This document shows positions 1-8,056 of a stretch of DNA of 12,809 nucleotides, piece after piece (position 1 is the first letter of the stretch; the number at the start of each line of letters is the position of its first letter). Source of the DNA: Flavobacteriales bacterium. Its GTDB lineage: Bacteria; Bacteroidota; Bacteroidia; Flavobacteriales; BACL11. The stretch covers positions 10,090 through 22,898 of the forward strand of contig PBQB01000037.1 in the NCBI GenBank assembly GCA_002724895.1, in the 5' to 3' direction. Both the position numbers and the translations under genes were made by a program. The notes under the pieces were generated by a model. That model worked only from the letters and a program-made list of their open reading frames with translations, had not been told where the DNA came from and made no database searches.

Positions 1-1053
1 GATTTGGTATTAGAAGACAGAACTATACGTGAAGCAGTTGGAACTAGATCATATTTTGGAGAGTTAGTTTCAGATACTGTTATAATTGATGGTAAGAGTT
101 ATACTGTTAACTCGGAAGAAGCTGAATATGCTTCAACAGATTGGAAATGGATTAAAGGATATACTATTAAAACAGGAGCAAACTATAATTTAAATGACTT
201 TAATAATATATTTTTTAACACAGGTTATATTTCTAAGGCACCAAGATTCCAAAATATTTTTGATTATGACAATAAATTATATAATGAAATAGAAAATGAA
301 AAGGTTAAAGCATTTGAAGGGGGTTATTCTTATAGATCTTCAATATTTTCATCAAACATAAATTTTTATTATACCATCTGGGAAAACAAACCTACTGGAG
401 GAATAACTTATACTGACCCAATTACAGAAGAAGAGGTAAAGGCAAATATAAATGGTTTGGACGCACTACATAAGGGTATTGAAATGGATTTTATTTATAA
501 AATTACCAGAAAATTATCTTTTGAGGGATTGCTTTCTCTTGGTGATTGGATATGGACATCTTCAGAAACTGTTAGACTTTATGATGATAACAATAATCCA
601 ATATTAAATGAATTTGGAAACCCTATAGACACATCATTTAACGCTAAAGGAGTACATGTTGGGGATGCAGCACAAACACAATATGGCTTTAGTTTAAGAT
701 ATGAGCCTATATATAATGCATATCTTAAGTTAAGAGGAACAACATTTTCAGATTATTATTCAGACTTTGATCCACTTTCCTTGTATGGTGAATTTGGAGG
801 TACTGAAAGTTGGGTAATACCGTCATACTCACTTTTTGATTTACACTGTGGATATAAGCTTAAAGTTTTTAGATCAAATACGCTAGATTTTAAATTTAGT
901 GCACTCAATATTTTCGATAAAAAATATATTTCTGATGCACAAAATAATGATAAATATAATTCTCCAGCGTATAATGATTTTGATGCAAAGTCAGCGTCTG
1001 TTTTTTTTGGTTTTCCTAGACGTTTCAACATATCAGTTAAATATAGTTTCTAA
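1..1053 (+). CDS. TonB-dependent outer membrane receptor, C-terminal part (5' end outside window)
   Basis: The reading frame is open from base 1, so this is the last 350 codons of a larger gene. An in-frame TTG at 4 is not a real start. What remains is beta-barrel: alternating aromatic/polar strands, a GVHVGDAAQT stretch about two thirds along, the late-barrel motif NIFDKKYI some 40 residues before the end, and a terminal strand closing in phenylalanine, as outer-membrane barrels do. The carboxypeptidase-like, plug and TonB-box regions would lie upstream. Such receptors import large or scarce ligands across the outer membrane using TonB energy. It resembles the single-component Bacteroidota receptors rather than SusC, and no SusD-like gene follows. 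Only 17 bases separate it from the secreted HKD-domain gene, which suggests co-transcription and a shared substrate. The ligand is unknown. The family call is firm; substrate is not. Confidence 0.88.
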   Translation, partial: DLVLEDRTIREAVGTRSYFGELVSDTVIIDGKSYTVNSEEAEYASTDWKWIKGYTIKTGANYNLNDFNNIFFNTGYISKAPRFQNIFDYDNKLYNEIENEKVKAFEGGYSYRSSIFSSNINFYYTIWENKPTGGITYTDPITEEEVKANINGLDALHKGIEMDFIYKITRKLSFEGLLSLGDWIWTSSETVRLYDDNNNPILNEFGNPIDTSFNAKGVHVGDAAQTQYGFSLRYEPIYNAYLKLRGTTFSDYYSDFDPLSLYGEFGGTESWVIPSYSLFDLHCGYKLKVFRSNTLDFKFSALNIFDKKYISDAQNNDKYNSPAYNDFDAKSASVFFGFPRRFNISVKYSF

Positions 1054-1070
1054 TTTTAAAATAAATTAAT

Positions 1071-3197
1071 ATGAGAGTCTCGATAATAACAATAATTTTT
1101 TTAAGTATGTTTTTTTTCTGTGTAGGCCAAGATATTTCTACAGCAAGAAGTCAAGGGATTGGTGCTAATGTTACAGTTTCAGGAATTGTTACAAATGGAG
1201 AGGAACTTGGTGTTATCAGGTACATTGAGGATAACACAGGAGGAATAGCCCTTTATGATAATTCATTAACTAGTGTTTCTAGAGGAGATGAAATTACTGT
1301 CACAGGTACTTTAGTAGATTATAATGGCTTACTAGAAATGCAACCAGTAACCTCTCATTCTTTAATTTCCTCGGCTAATAGTGTAACCCCGCAGGTAGTC
1401 ACACCATCTCAAATTGGAGAATTAACAGAATCAGAGTTAATACAAATCGATAATGTCATCTTTAATAACGGAGGTTCTTATTTTACAGGAAATTCAACAT
1501 TTGATTTTAATTCAAATGGTGAATCTGGAAAGATATATGTTAAAAACGGAAATAGTTTGGTCGGTAAATTAATACCTATGGGTCCGGTTACATTAATTGG
1601 TTTATCATCCCAATATACTTTTAACACACCTGCTAATGATGGATATCAAGTGATTCCAAGAGACACTAATGATATCATTCAATCTGGCAATATTGTTTTT
1701 ACTTCTGCTGTAAGTCAAACAAATATTACAACCACTTCTTTCGATTTAAGTTGGAGTGTTTCAAAAAACTCATCGGCTAATGTTCATTATGGAACTACAA
1801 GCACATTGGGGACAACAATAAATAACGGAGGGAACACTCAAAATCATACTATTAGTTTAACAGGTTTGGACCCAGCAACATTTTATTATGTAGAATGTTT
1901 TTCTGTTGACGGCGTTGATACAGCTTTTTCCTCATTAGGAATTTATTCTACAGCATCTCTTTCAAGTGGTAAAATTCGACCATATTTTAATCATTCGGTA
2001 GAAACCTCTTTTTCAAATGGAGTAGATGCGCAAAATATTGGGGGTAGTTTTGCTGATACAATTGCATCATATATTTCGAAAGCAGTTAATACATTAGACA
2101 TTTGTGTTTATAATGCATCAGACAATACTATTGCTACAGCTATAAATGATGCGGCGGCTAGAGGTGTCCAAGTGCGCTATATAGCTGATGATGATGCTGC
2201 TAATATTATGCTTTCATCATTAAATATTAGCAATAATCTTCAGATCATTTATAGAAACCCAACTCCGGCTGGTATTATGCATAATAAATTTATAATTATT
2301 GACGCCGAGTCTACAAACAATTCATGGGTTATGGGGGGGTCTACTAATTGGTCAAATCCTACAAACTTAGTTAACGATTATAATAATATAATTTTTATTC
2401 AAGATAAGGCTTTAGCAAAGGCTTATACACTAGAATTTAATGAAATGTGGGCAGGCACTTTTGGAACACACAAGAAAGACAATACACCACACAAATTTAT
2501 TATAGGAGGAAGTTTAGTAGAGTTATATTTTTCTCCTTCAGACCAGACTACATCAAAAATTTTAGAAACAATAAATAGTGTTGATAATACATTAGAATTT
2601 GGATTATTAGCCTTTACCAGAGATGATTTAGCCCAATCAGTTATAGACAAAGATTTAGAGTTTGGTGTAATTGCAAGAGGAATAATTGAAATGGAAAACA
2701 CTAATGGGTCTGAATATATAAATTTAACTAATGCAAATGTAAATGTTCGTTCACATCAAGGCGTTACGCATCAACTTCATCACAAGTATTTAATTGTAGA
2801 TGCCAATGTGCCCTCTTCGGATCCATTAGTTTTAACAGGTTCTCATAATTGGAGCAATAACGCTGAAAATAGTTCAGATGAAAACACACTTATAATTCAT
2901 AATCCTACAATAGCAAATATATATTTACAAGAATTTGAGAAGCGATGGTCAGAGTTAGGAACTCCAAATGAAATTTCTGAGAAGTTAAAAACAAATATAA
3001 TTTTCCCTAATCCCTCTTATGATAAAATTTATATCGAAACAGAATTAGAAATTTTTGATATTCAAATATTTTCCATAGATGGAAAGCTAATCATGAAAAC
3101 AAAAGAAAAAGAAATACATATTAAAGATCAAGGATCATATATTTTAAAAATAATAACAAATAAGGGTTCTTCAGAACATAAAGTTATAATAAAATAA
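1071..3197 (+). CDS. Secreted phospholipase D-superfamily (HKD) protein with OB-fold, FN3-like and T9SS sorting domains
   Basis: A 708-residue exported protein. Residues 1-20 form a signal peptide (hydrophobic core, cut probably after VGQ). Residues about 22-200 resemble an OB-fold nucleic-acid-binding-like domain seen in secreted Bacteroidota nucleases. Residues about 207-296 look like a fibronectin III domain. Two phospholipase D-type halves follow: HKD1 at H404, K406, D411 with G423-S424 and N426; HKD2 at H570, K572, D577 with G590-S591 and N593. Both catalytic histidines are present, so one active site formed by the two halves is expected. Residues about 640-708 (FPNPS, then FDIQIFSIDGK) are a type A T9SS C-terminal sorting domain, implying secretion or surface attachment. 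HKD enzymes cleave phosphodiesters; here the target could be DNA, RNA or phospholipid. The OB-like domain tilts me towards a nuclease, as inference. It follows the receptor gene by 17 bases. A G7 run lies at the first GS motif. Confidence 0.88.
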   Translation: MRVSIITIIFLSMFFFCVGQDISTARSQGIGANVTVSGIVTNGEELGVIRYIEDNTGGIALYDNSLTSVSRGDEITVTGTLVDYNGLLEMQPVTSHSLISSANSVTPQVVTPSQIGELTESELIQIDNVIFNNGGSYFTGNSTFDFNSNGESGKIYVKNGNSLVGKLIPMGPVTLIGLSSQYTFNTPANDGYQVIPRDTNDIIQSGNIVFTSAVSQTNITTTSFDLSWSVSKNSSANVHYGTTSTLGTTINNGGNTQNHTISLTGLDPATFYYVECFSVDGVDTAFSSLGIYSTASLSSGKIRPYFNHSVETSFSNGVDAQNIGGSFADTIASYISKAVNTLDICVYNASDNTIATAINDAAARGVQVRYIADDDAANIMLSSLNISNNLQIIYRNPTPAGIMHNKFIIIDAESTNNSWVMGGSTNWSNPTNLVNDYNNIIFIQDKALAKAYTLEFNEMWAGTFGTHKKDNTPHKFIIGGSLVELYFSPSDQTTSKILETINSVDNTLEFGLLAFTRDDLAQSVIDKDLEFGVIARGIIEMENTNGSEYINLTNANVNVRSHQGVTHQLHHKYLIVDANVPSSDPLVLTGSHNWSNNAENSSDENTLIIHNPTIANIYLQEFEKRWSELGTPNEISEKLKTNIIFPNPSYDKIYIETELEIFDIQIFSIDGKLIMKTKEKEIHIKDQGSYILKIITNKGSSEHKVIIK
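2333..2339 (+). repeat. G7 homopolymer inside the first HKD motif of the secreted phosphodiesterase gene
   Basis: Seven consecutive G cover the last base of an ATG codon (residue 421) and two GGG glycine codons (422-423), just before the serine of the GS element that completes HKD1. Glycine in neighbouring genes is mostly GGA or GGT, so two GGG codons in a row stand out in this AT-rich sequence. A one-base slip would shift frame in the middle of the catalytic region. Confidence 0.9.
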
Positions 3198-3201
3198 TCA
3201 T

Positions 3202-3336
3202 TTAGTATCCATCTTCTTTTTTAAAGGCATAAGTAATTGGAAATAACATTAAAAGAAAAAAATATTTTTTAGTTAATAATCCTATTAAGGTCACTACCAA
3301 TCCAAAAAAAATAATCCACCAATAGATGCTTTTCAT
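3202..3336 (-). CDS. Small predicted membrane protein, 44 residues, unknown function
   Basis: I do not recognise this peptide. An ATG at 3336 opens 44 codons ending in TAA at 3202-3204, starting MKSIYWWIIFFGLVVTLIGL. The composition is a short basic N-terminus, a hydrophobic stretch (about residues 4-21), a TKK turn, a second hydrophobic stretch (about 25-38) and a charged tail KKEDGY. That is the pattern of a two-helix membrane hairpin. An in-frame stop lies 21 bases before the ATG, so this is the only ATG start. It sits 38 bases after the accC stop on the same strand and could be the last gene of that operon. Its stop is only 4 bases from the stop of the convergent HKD-protein gene. The protein-like hydrophobic pattern supports a real gene; its length and AT-richness leave room for chance. 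Confidence 0.6.
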   Translation of the reverse strand: MKSIYWWIIFFGLVVTLIGLLTKKYFFLLMLFPITYAFKKEDGY

Positions 3337-3374
3337 TTTTTTGATTATAAGTTGTATTTAAGGAATTTAAATAA

Positions 3375-4709
3375 TTAGATTTTGAAATCGTCCATAAACT
3401 TTGTGGTATATTCACCTTTTCTAAAGTTTTCATTTTTCATTAACTTTTTATGAAACGGAATAGTAGTTTTAATCCCTTCTATTATAAATTCATCTAAAGC
3501 TCTTTCCATTTTATTTATAGCTTCCTCTCTTGTTTGAGCTACAGTAATCAGTTTTGCAATCATAGAATCATAAAAAGGTGGAATTAGATAATTTGCATAA
3601 GCGTGAGTATCTACTCTAACTCCATGCCCTCCTGGAGCATGAAAATTAGTTATTTTTCCTGGACTTGGTCTAAAGTCATTTTCAGGATCTTCAGCATTTA
3701 TTCTACATTCAATTGCGTGTAATTGAGGCAAATAATTTTTTCCTGAAATTTCTATTCCAGCGGCCACTTTTATTTGTTCTTTGATTAAATCAAAATCTAC
3801 AACCTCTTCAGTAACAGGATGTTCAACTTGAATTCGTGTATTCATTTCCATGAAATAAAAGTTTCTATGTTTGTCAACAAGAAACTCAACGGTTCCAACA
3901 CCTTCATATTTTACAGCTTCTGCTGCTTTGATTGCGGCTTCACCCATTTCCTTTCTGAGTTTTTGTGTCATGAAAGGTGATGGTGTTTCTTCAGTTAATT
4001 TTTGATGACGTCTTTGTACTGAGCAGTCTCTTTCAGATAAATGAGCTACTTTACCCTTCTGATCTCCAATTATTTGAATTTCTATATGTCTAGGATCTTC
4101 AATGAATTTTTCCATATACATACCATCATTACCAAAGGCTGCTTTTGATTCTGTTCGTGCACTATTCCAAGCGCTTTCAAGATCTTTCTCTTCCCAGACT
4201 AGCCTCATTCCTTTCCCACCTCCTCCTGCAGTTGCTTTCAGCATAATTGGAAAGCCTATTTCTTTTGCGAGAGTTAAACATGTTTTAAAGTTAGGTATTA
4301 GTCCTTGTGAACCAGGAATTGTTGGAACACCCGCTTTTTTCATTGTTTCTTTTGCGGAGGCTTTATCACCCATCCCTTTAATCATTTTTGGAGATGCACC
4401 AATAAATTTAATACCATTTTCTTTACAAACTTTTGAGAATGTTGCGTTTTCTGCAAGGAAACCATAGCCAGGGTGTATTGCATCAGAGTTTGTAATTTCA
4501 GCAGCGGCAATTATATTTGCAATTTTTAAATATGAATCTGAACTTGCTGCAGGACCTACGCAAACAGCTTCATCTGCAAACCTCACATGTAAACTGTCAG
4601 CATCAGCCTTAGAATAAACAGCAACTGTTTTTATATTCATTTCTTTGCAAGTTCGTATAACTCTTAAAGCAATTTCACCTCTATTGGCAATTAAGATTTT
4701 CTTAAACAT
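3375..4709 (-). CDS. accC: Acetyl-CoA carboxylase, biotin carboxylase subunit
   Basis: ATP-dependent carboxylation of the biotin carried on AccB, the first half-reaction of malonyl-CoA synthesis for fatty acids; cytoplasmic. The 444 residues match the usual length of about 445-450. The N-terminal fold opens with [18 protein letters not shown]. The ATP-grasp region has K117, K159 and the glycine-rich loop AGGGGKGM (161-168). HQK (235-237), metal ligands E275 and E288, and catalytic R292 and E296 in [12 protein letters not shown] are intact. RINAEDP (336-342) and the C-terminal domain follow. The start is fixed by the conserved N-terminus. It begins 12 bases after accB, so the two are translated from one message and made together. 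The carboxyltransferase genes accA and accD are not in the window. Nothing is missing or unusual. Confidence 0.97.
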   Translation of the reverse strand: MFKKILIANRGEIALRVIRTCKEMNIKTVAVYSKADADSLHVRFADEAVCVGPAASSDSYLKIANIIAAAEITNSDAIHPGYGFLAENATFSKVCKENGIKFIGASPKMIKGMGDKASAKETMKKAGVPTIPGSQGLIPNFKTCLTLAKEIGFPIMLKATAGGGGKGMRLVWEEKDLESAWNSARTESKAAFGNDGMYMEKFIEDPRHIEIQIIGDQKGKVAHLSERDCSVQRRHQKLTEETPSPFMTQKLRKEMGEAAIKAAEAVKYEGVGTVEFLVDKHRNFYFMEMNTRIQVEHPVTEEVVDFDLIKEQIKVAAGIEISGKNYLPQLHAIECRINAEDPENDFRPSPGKITNFHAPGGHGVRVDTHAYANYLIPPFYDSMIAKLITVAQTREEAINKMERALDEFIIEGIKTTIPFHKKLMKNENFRKGEYTTKFMDDFKI

Positions 4710-4721
4710 AATTATAATATA

Positions 4722-5252
4722 TTATGATGGATCAACTAAAAATAAAGGTTGGTCAAATTCGATTGGCGTTATATCATCTACAAGAACTTTCATAATTTTT
4801 CCAGAAACTTCTGATTCAATTTCGTTAAACAATTTCATAGCTTCAATTATACATAACGTATCTCCTTTTTTGATGGTGTCTCCAACATTAACAAAAGGTG
4901 GCGTATCTGGAGATGGAGACCTATAAAATGTGCCGATCATTGAAGCGTTAATTGTAATATAATTAGAGTCATCATCACTTTCTTTTTTAGAATTATCTAT
5001 TAAAGATTTTGTGTTTTCAGAAACAGACTCATTGGTACTCTCAATTATTGGGTTAGGTGTTTGTGTGACCTGGGGAATTTGTTGTATTGGTGCGGGCTGA
5101 ACAACATTTATAACGTCTTCTGTGTTTACGCCTCTTTTTTTCTTAGGTGGAGATTTAATAGAAATTTTAACATTATCAATTTCTAAATCTACTTCTGTAG
5201 CTCCAGATTTTGCTACAAATTTTATTAATTCTTGAATATCTTTTAAATCCAT
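4722..5252 (-). CDS. accB: Acetyl-CoA carboxylase biotin carboxyl carrier protein
   Basis: Carries biotin between AccC and the carboxyltransferase. The 176 residues show the standard three parts. An N-terminal helix-rich segment ([13 protein letters not shown]) leads into a short beta region. A flexible Pro/Gln/Ser/Asn-rich linker spans roughly residues 35-98. The biotinyl domain (about 99-175) contains [14 protein letters not shown], with the thumb region typical of acetyl-CoA carboxylase carriers, and the biotinylation motif EAMKL with K140 as the modified lysine. It lies 28 bases after fabH and 12 bases before accC. A TAnnTTTG element just upstream could give accB-accC their own promoter. 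Biotin ligase (BirA) should modify K140. The presence of the thumb and the fabH/accC neighbours rule out other biotinyl or lipoyl carriers. Confidence 0.97.
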   Translation of the reverse strand: MDLKDIQELIKFVAKSGATEVDLEIDNVKISIKSPPKKKRGVNTEDVINVVQPAPIQQIPQVTQTPNPIIESTNESVSENTKSLIDNSKKESDDDSNYITINASMIGTFYRSPSPDTPPFVNVGDTIKKGDTLCIIEAMKLFNEIESEVSGKIMKVLVDDITPIEFDQPLFLVDPS

Positions 5253-5271
5253 TTTATAAAGTAATTAAATA

Positions 5272-5279
5272 CAAAAATA
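5272..5279 (-). promoter_or_regulatory. Candidate internal -7 element (TATTTTTG) upstream of accB
   Basis: On the minus strand the fabH-accB gap contains TATTTTTG, matching the Bacteroidota -7 consensus TAnnTTTG, 19 bases before the accB start codon. I see no TTG at the expected -33 distance, and matches are frequent in DNA this AT-rich, so this is only a candidate for separate accBC expression. Confidence 0.3.
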
Positions 5280-5280
5280 A

Positions 5281-6282
5281 TTATTTCTTTGAATCATAAG
5301 CCCATTTTAGATAAATAGAGCCCCAAGTGAAGCCGCCTCCAAATGCGGCAAGTATAATATTATCATTTCTTTTTAGGTCATTTTCATAGTCCCATAAACA
5401 CAATGGAATTGTTGCCGCTGTAGTATTTCCATATTTACCTATATTTAACATTACTTTATCTTCACTAATACACATTCTATTAGCAGTAGCATTAATTATT
5501 CTTAGGTTTGCTTGATGTGGAACAAGCCAGGCAATATCCTCACCTTTTAGATTGTTTTTTTTCATTATTTCTTCAGAAACATCTGCCATATTTTGCACAG
5601 CAGATTTAAACACTGTTTTTCCATCTTGAAAAACATAATGTTCTCTGTTTTCTACAGTTTCATGAGAGGGAGGTTTAACGGACCCACCAGCTTTCATATG
5701 CAAAAATTCTCTTCCAGAGCCATCAGATTTAAGTATTTCATCATGAATTCCTAAGCCTTCATAATTAGGTTCAATCATAGCAGCTCCAGCACCATCACCA
5801 AAAATTATACAAGTTGCTCTATCTTGGTAGTCAATAATTGAGGACATTTTATCAGCACCAATTACAATAACTTTTTTATACTGCATACTTTCAATAAATT
5901 TTGCCGCTGTTGAAAGAGCATATAAAAATCCAGAGCAGGCAGCCATTAAATCATATGCAAAAGCATTTTTTGCTTCAATTTTATCTGCTATGATACAAGC
6001 AGTTGAAGCTACCATCATATCTGGAGTTGTAGTAGCACAAATAATTAAATCTACTTCTTCCGCTCTTGTATTTGTCTTTTTTAAAAGTTCTTTTGCTGCT
6101 TTTGCCCCCATATAAGAAGTCCCTTTATTGGGATTTTTTAATATTCGTCTTTCTTTAATACCGGTTCTTGTAGTAATCCACTCATCATTTGTATCAATTA
6201 TCCCTTCTAACTCTTTATTAGTTAAAATATAATCAGGAACATATCCAGCGACTCCAGTTATTGCAGCTTTAACTTTATTCAT
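5281..6282 (-). CDS. fabH: Beta-ketoacyl-ACP synthase III
   Basis: Condenses an acyl-CoA primer (acetyl-CoA or a branched short-chain CoA) with malonyl-ACP to start fatty-acid synthesis. The 333 residues are normal for the family. The Cys-His-Asn triad is intact: C116 in [11 protein letters not shown]256 in [11 protein letters not shown], and N286 in [12 protein letters not shown]. The N-terminal [16 protein letters not shown] and the C-terminal glycine-rich GGGFTWGS are typical. Its ATG overlaps the plsX stop by four bases (ATGA), implying translational coupling, and accB follows 28 bases later. Bacteroidota fatty acids are rich in iso-branched chains, so this enzyme may prefer branched primers; the sequence alone does not prove it. 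Confidence 0.97.
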   Translation of the reverse strand: MNKVKAAITGVAGYVPDYILTNKELEGIIDTNDEWITTRTGIKERRILKNPNKGTSYMGAKAAKELLKKTNTRAEEVDLIICATTTPDMMVASTACIIADKIEAKNAFAYDLMAACSGFLYALSTAAKFIESMQYKKVIVIGADKMSSIIDYQDRATCIIFGDGAGAAMIEPNYEGLGIHDEILKSDGSGREFLHMKAGGSVKPPSHETVENREHYVFQDGKTVFKSAVQNMADVSEEIMKKNNLKGEDIAWLVPHQANLRIINATANRMCISEDKVMLNIGKYGNTTAATIPLCLWDYENDLKRNDNIILAAFGGGFTWGSIYLKWAYDSKK

Positions 6283-7220
6283 TTGATGATACTATTTTCA
6301 ATTTTATCTTTTAGATTAGCATTTACAATTTCAACAGTAAATTTTATCATATTTTTTATTGCATAAGCACTTGAAATACCATGTCCAATTATAACAGTTT
6401 TATTTAAGCCTAATATGGGAGTTCCCCCGTAGTTTTCATAATTGAATTTATTAAAATAGACATCATTAATATTTCTCTTTTTAATGATTTTATAAAATGC
6501 TTCCGCTTCTTTAAGCACAATGTTTCCTGTAAAGCCATCACATACAATAACATCTGATTTTGAATCAAAGATATCTCTTCCTTCAATATTACCAATAAAA
6601 TTATATTGTTTATTGTTTTCCATTAATGTATATGCAGATTGAGTTACTTTATTACCTTTAGTTTTTTCTTCTCCAACGTTAAGGAGACTTACCTTTGGGT
6701 TTTGAATATTACACACATTTTGAGAAAAAATAGACCCTAAGAGACCAAACTGAAATAAAACATCAGGTTTACAATCTGCATTAGCACCAACATCCAATAT
6801 AACAGTTTTACCCCCATCTTCTCTTGGAAGTAATGTGCAAATAGCAGGTCTTAGAACCCCAGAAACTGCTTGAACTGAGTAATAACCACCCACAAACATA
6901 GCTCCTGTATTACCTGCAGAAGCAAATCCATCAATTTTACCTTCAGCCAAATACTTAAATCCAATTGATAGGCTAGATCTAGGCTTTGATTTAAGAGCTT
7001 TTGTTGGATTTTCTCCCATTTCAATTACACTTGAGCAGTCAATAATTTCAAAGTGATCTTTATTAACATTGTGTTTTTTTAGCTCCTCAAGAATTTTTTC
7101 TTTAATACCAAACAAAACAATTTCTGTCCCGCTTGCAATTTCATCCATTGATAAAACTGTGCCTTCAATTGTTTTTTGAGGAGCAAAATCTCCTCCCATA
7201 ATATCTATACCTATTCGCAT
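6279..7220 (-). CDS. plsX: Phosphate acyltransferase PlsX
   Basis: Converts acyl-ACP and phosphate to acyl-phosphate, the donor for PlsY in the first acylation of glycerol-3-phosphate; a peripheral membrane enzyme of phospholipid synthesis. The 313 residues carry the family signatures in order: DIMGGDFAP near the start, FASAGNTGA (about 99-107), [12 protein letters not shown] (141-152), [12 protein letters not shown] (179-190), [10 protein letters not shown] (208-217), [12 protein letters not shown] (226-237), GGTPILGL (265-272) and a GHG turn near 280. Length is slightly below the E. coli protein but usual for Bacteroidota. It starts 39 bases after rpmF and overlaps fabH by four bases. plsY is not nearby. 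The assignment is secure from motifs and the classical rpmF-plsX-fabH order. Confidence 0.97.
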   Translation of the reverse strand: MRIGIDIMGGDFAPQKTIEGTVLSMDEIASGTEIVLFGIKEKILEELKKHNVNKDHFEIIDCSSVIEMGENPTKALKSKPRSSLSIGFKYLAEGKIDGFASAGNTGAMFVGGYYSVQAVSGVLRPAICTLLPREDGGKTVILDVGANADCKPDVLFQFGLLGSIFSQNVCNIQNPKVSLLNVGEEKTKGNKVTQSAYTLMENNKQYNFIGNIEGRDIFDSKSDVIVCDGFTGNIVLKEAEAFYKIIKKRNINDVYFNKFNYENYGGTPILGLNKTVIIGHGISSAYAIKNMIKFTVEIVNANLKDKIENSIIK

Positions 7221-7249
7221 ATAAATTGCGGTTTTATATTTATCAAACT

Positions 7250-7264
7250 AATAAAAGTTTTATT
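7250..7264. repeat. Perfect 7-base inverted repeat at the 3' end of rpmF
   Basis: AATAAAA-G-TTTTATT is a perfect palindrome with one central base, overlapping the rpmF stop codon and the start of the rpmF-plsX gap. It is pure A/T in its arms, so an RNA hairpin would be weak and the one-base loop would have to open further. It could be a mild pause or processing site between the ribosomal and lipid genes, or chance in AT-rich DNA. Confidence 0.35.
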
Positions 7265-7448
7265 TAGGGGGATTAGAAGAAACTAATTTCCCTCTGTAAT
7301 ATAATTTTCCCTCATGTTCATGAGCATGATGATATAAGTGAGATTCGCCGGTTTCTTGACAAACCTTAATTGTTTGGGTACTAGCTTTATAATGTGTTCT
7401 TCGTTTATCTCTTCTAGTTTTAGAAATTTTTCTTTTTGGATGTGCCAT
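7260..7448 (-). CDS. rpmF: 50S ribosomal protein L32
   Basis: A structural protein of the large ribosomal subunit. The 62-residue basic protein opens with [20 protein letters not shown], the universal bacterial L32 start, and continues with the Bacteroidota-type C-terminal half ([22 protein letters not shown]). Only one cysteine is present (C30), so the four-cysteine zinc ribbon of many L32 proteins is lost; the rest of the ribbon region is histidine-rich (H37, H40, H41, H43, H45). This is the zinc-independent-looking version, though metal binding by the histidines cannot be excluded. It starts one base after the yceD stop and precedes plsX by 39 bases, the widely conserved linkage of L32 to lipid genes. 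Confidence 0.97.
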   Translation of the reverse strand: MAHPKRKISKTRRDKRRTHYKASTQTIKVCQETGESHLYHHAHEHEGKLYYRGKLVSSNPPK

Positions 7449-7449
7449 T

Positions 7450-7965
7450 TTATTTTATTGTTTTAAGTTTGTCCCATCTAGGATCAGACATATTTTTAGT
7501 AGGGTTTGTATATTTAGATATTAGATCTAACATTTCTTGATTACAATTAGAAGTTCCATCAGCATTTATTTTGTGTTGTCTTTTTGTTGGTAAAGCTAAA
7601 TTTACAAATTCAAATAATAAATGTTTGATGTTAATTTCCTTTTCGGAAGGATTTATACATAAAACTTCTTCATCTTTATTTTGAAAATTATTTTCGTCAT
7701 CATGAATGTGTATTCTATTTTTCGAATTAATATCTAGTGAAATTTTTTCTGCACAAATATCACATAACATATTATTTACTTTTCCATCTAAATTAACAAA
7801 TAAAGATAATCTATCTAGTTTTTTTTCTAAAGTAACGCTTGCTAAAATATTTGCATTTTTTATTTCAGAATTATTGTAATCGTTAAAAAAAGAATCGTCA
7901 ATAACAAAAGAATGATAATGCTTGCCATCAGCAACACCTTTTATTTTAATATTAAACTCTTCCAT
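7450..7965 (-). CDS. DUF177 / YceD family protein
   Basis: Member of the YceD (DUF177) family that almost always precedes rpmF. Members have been linked to 23S rRNA accumulation and large-subunit assembly in bacteria and plants; that role is from the family, not from this sequence. The 171 residues include a CxxC pair (C68, C71 in [14 protein letters not shown]), an acidic middle with [29 protein letters not shown], which is the conserved core, and the C-terminal [12 protein letters not shown] tail. A second partial metal site may use C141 in [10 protein letters not shown]. It is the first gene of the lipid/ribosome operon, with a convincing -7 promoter element 30 bases before its start and only one base before rpmF. 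The start ATG fits both promoter position and the family's N-terminus. Confidence 0.9.
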   Translation of the reverse strand: MEEFNIKIKGVADGKHYHSFVIDDSFFNDYNNSEIKNANILASVTLEKKLDRLSLFVNLDGKVNNMLCDICAEKISLDINSKNRIHIHDDENNFQNKDEEVLCINPSEKEINIKHLLFEFVNLALPTKRQHKINADGTSNCNQEMLDLISKYTNPTKNMSDPRWDKLKTIK

Positions 7966-7995
7966 GATTCTTTATTTTTAAAGCCTGCGAAGATA

Positions 7996-8003
7996 CAAAT
8001 TTA
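7996..8003 (-). promoter_or_regulatory. Bacteroidota -7 promoter element (TAAATTTG) for the yceD-accC operon
   Basis: On the minus strand TAAATTTG is followed by TATCTTCGCA, a run often seen after -7 boxes in Bacteroidota. The box ends 30 bases before the yceD ATG. Transcription would start at about 7986-7988, leaving a leader near 21-23 bases. I find no TTG at the normal -33 distance; a tandem AGAATC repeat occupies that region instead. Position in the only sizeable gap before seven co-directional genes supports it. Confidence 0.7.
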
Positions 8004-8020
8004 TTCTTAAGCTTTAGGAT

Positions 8021-8032
8021 GATTCTGATTCT
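8021..8032 (-). repeat. Tandem AGAATC hexamer upstream of the yceD promoter
   Basis: Two direct copies of AGAATC on the minus strand (GATTCT twice on plus) end 17 bases upstream of the -7 box, where a -33 element or an activator site would normally be. It may be a regulator contact or chance; two copies of six bases are weak evidence. Confidence 0.35.
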
Positions 8033-8056
8033 AAAAGAAAATTAGAAAGAAAACTA

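Larger units (their letters stand above)
7966..8056. other. Longest intergenic gap (91 bases) between pdxA and yceD
   Basis: It holds the yceD -7 element, the tandem AGAATC repeat and a short AT stem near the yceD start (CTTTA-AAAA-TAAAG on the minus strand). I see no GC-rich hairpin with a T-run, so an intrinsic terminator for pepA-pdxA is not evident; read-through into the yceD operon is possible. Confidence 0.6.

Noticed and set aside
756..1031. Minus-strand open frame within the receptor gene, and a similar one at 2423-2701 within the HKD gene
   Set aside because: Both lie antisense to well-supported coding sequence and show no domain or motif of their own.
1053..1062. ATTTTAAAAT palindrome between the receptor and HKD genes as a terminator
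   Set aside because: It is a pure A/T ten-base palindrome with no loop or T-tract of terminator type, and is expected by chance in this composition.
1071..1131. Lipoprotein signal in the HKD protein, from the cysteine at residue 17
   Set aside because: The residues before it (FFF) do not make a lipobox, and VGQ fits a signal peptidase I site; a T9SS sorting domain also argues for a soluble exported form.
1071..3197. Phage-defence or toxin role for the HKD protein
   Set aside because: It has a signal peptide and T9SS sorting domain and no defence, immunity or secretion-effector neighbours; an extracellular role is simpler.
4102..4467. Plus-strand open frame of about 120 codons opposite accC
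   Set aside because: It is antisense to the conserved ATP-grasp region of accC, its translation resembles no family I know, and it is explained by codon bias of the real gene.
6410..6595. Minus-strand frame inside plsX
   Set aside because: Same-strand shifted frame of plsX with no recognisable content; plsX motifs run through the region.
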